Translations under genes and position numbers: made by a program
Origin: an archaeon
GTDB lineage: Archaea; Asgardarchaeota; Hermodarchaeia; Hermodarchaeales; Hermodarchaeaceae
Direction of reading: 5' to 3'
Length of the DNA stretch: 6,248 nucleotides
Assembly: GCA_016550485.1 (NCBI GenBank)
Contig: JABXGV010000019.1
Span: forward strand, 1 to 6,248
Notes under the pieces: model-generated
Databases searched by the model: none
Told to the model about the DNA's origin: nothing
Seen by the model: the letters and a program-made list of their open reading frames with translations, nothing else
In this document: piece after piece, positions 6,217 through 6,248 of the stretch
Numbering within the stretch: the stretch's first letter is position 1
How the letters are laid out: every line of letters starts with the position of its first letter

Positions 6217-6248
6217 ACCCCGAGAGGCTTTCCTACACATTCTTCCTA

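Overview
The window looks archaeal. A secreted protein has an N-terminal signal peptide, tandem beta-sandwich modules, a Thr/Pro linker and one C-terminal membrane helix ending in RRR, a common archaeal surface-protein plan. The other genes include an ATP-cone/Mrr-type nuclease with a helix-hairpin-helix tail. One start codon has a TATA-like box about 27 nt upstream, as expected for a leaderless archaeal transcript. Two genes end in a stem-loop followed by a T-run. An Asgard archaeon (for example a Thorarchaeia relative) or another uncultured mesophilic archaeon would fit, but no gene here fixes the lineage.

Layout. (1) Positions 72-2981, minus strand: a 969-residue membrane-anchored surface glycoprotein, with its terminator at 26-60 and a probable promoter at 3024-3040. 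(2) Positions 3172-4167, minus strand: an SPFH (stomatin/prohibitin-like) protein of the YdjI/COG4260 type with two C-terminal zinc ribbons and a terminator at 3134-3166. (3) Positions 4285-5175, plus strand, divergent from the SPFH gene: an ATP-cone + PD-(D/E)xK nuclease + helix-hairpin-helix protein whose exact start is unresolved. (4) Positions 5172-6185, minus strand, convergent with the nuclease gene: a 337-residue soluble protein I do not recognise. The two convergent genes share one palindromic CTAG as stop codons on both strands.

How they work together. No operon is evident. Both same-strand neighbours at the left have their own terminators, and the right half is a divergent/convergent arrangement. 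The SPFH-zinc-ribbon protein suggests a membrane-associated scaffold. The ATP-cone nuclease suggests nucleotide-sensing DNA cleavage or binding (repair or defence). Any functional link between them, or to the orphan 337-residue protein, is only positional. I see no mobile element, CRISPR array, tRNA or rRNA. The best candidates for something undescribed are the nuclease, the orphan gene locked to it by overlapping stops, and the three-fold repeated ectodomain of the surface protein.
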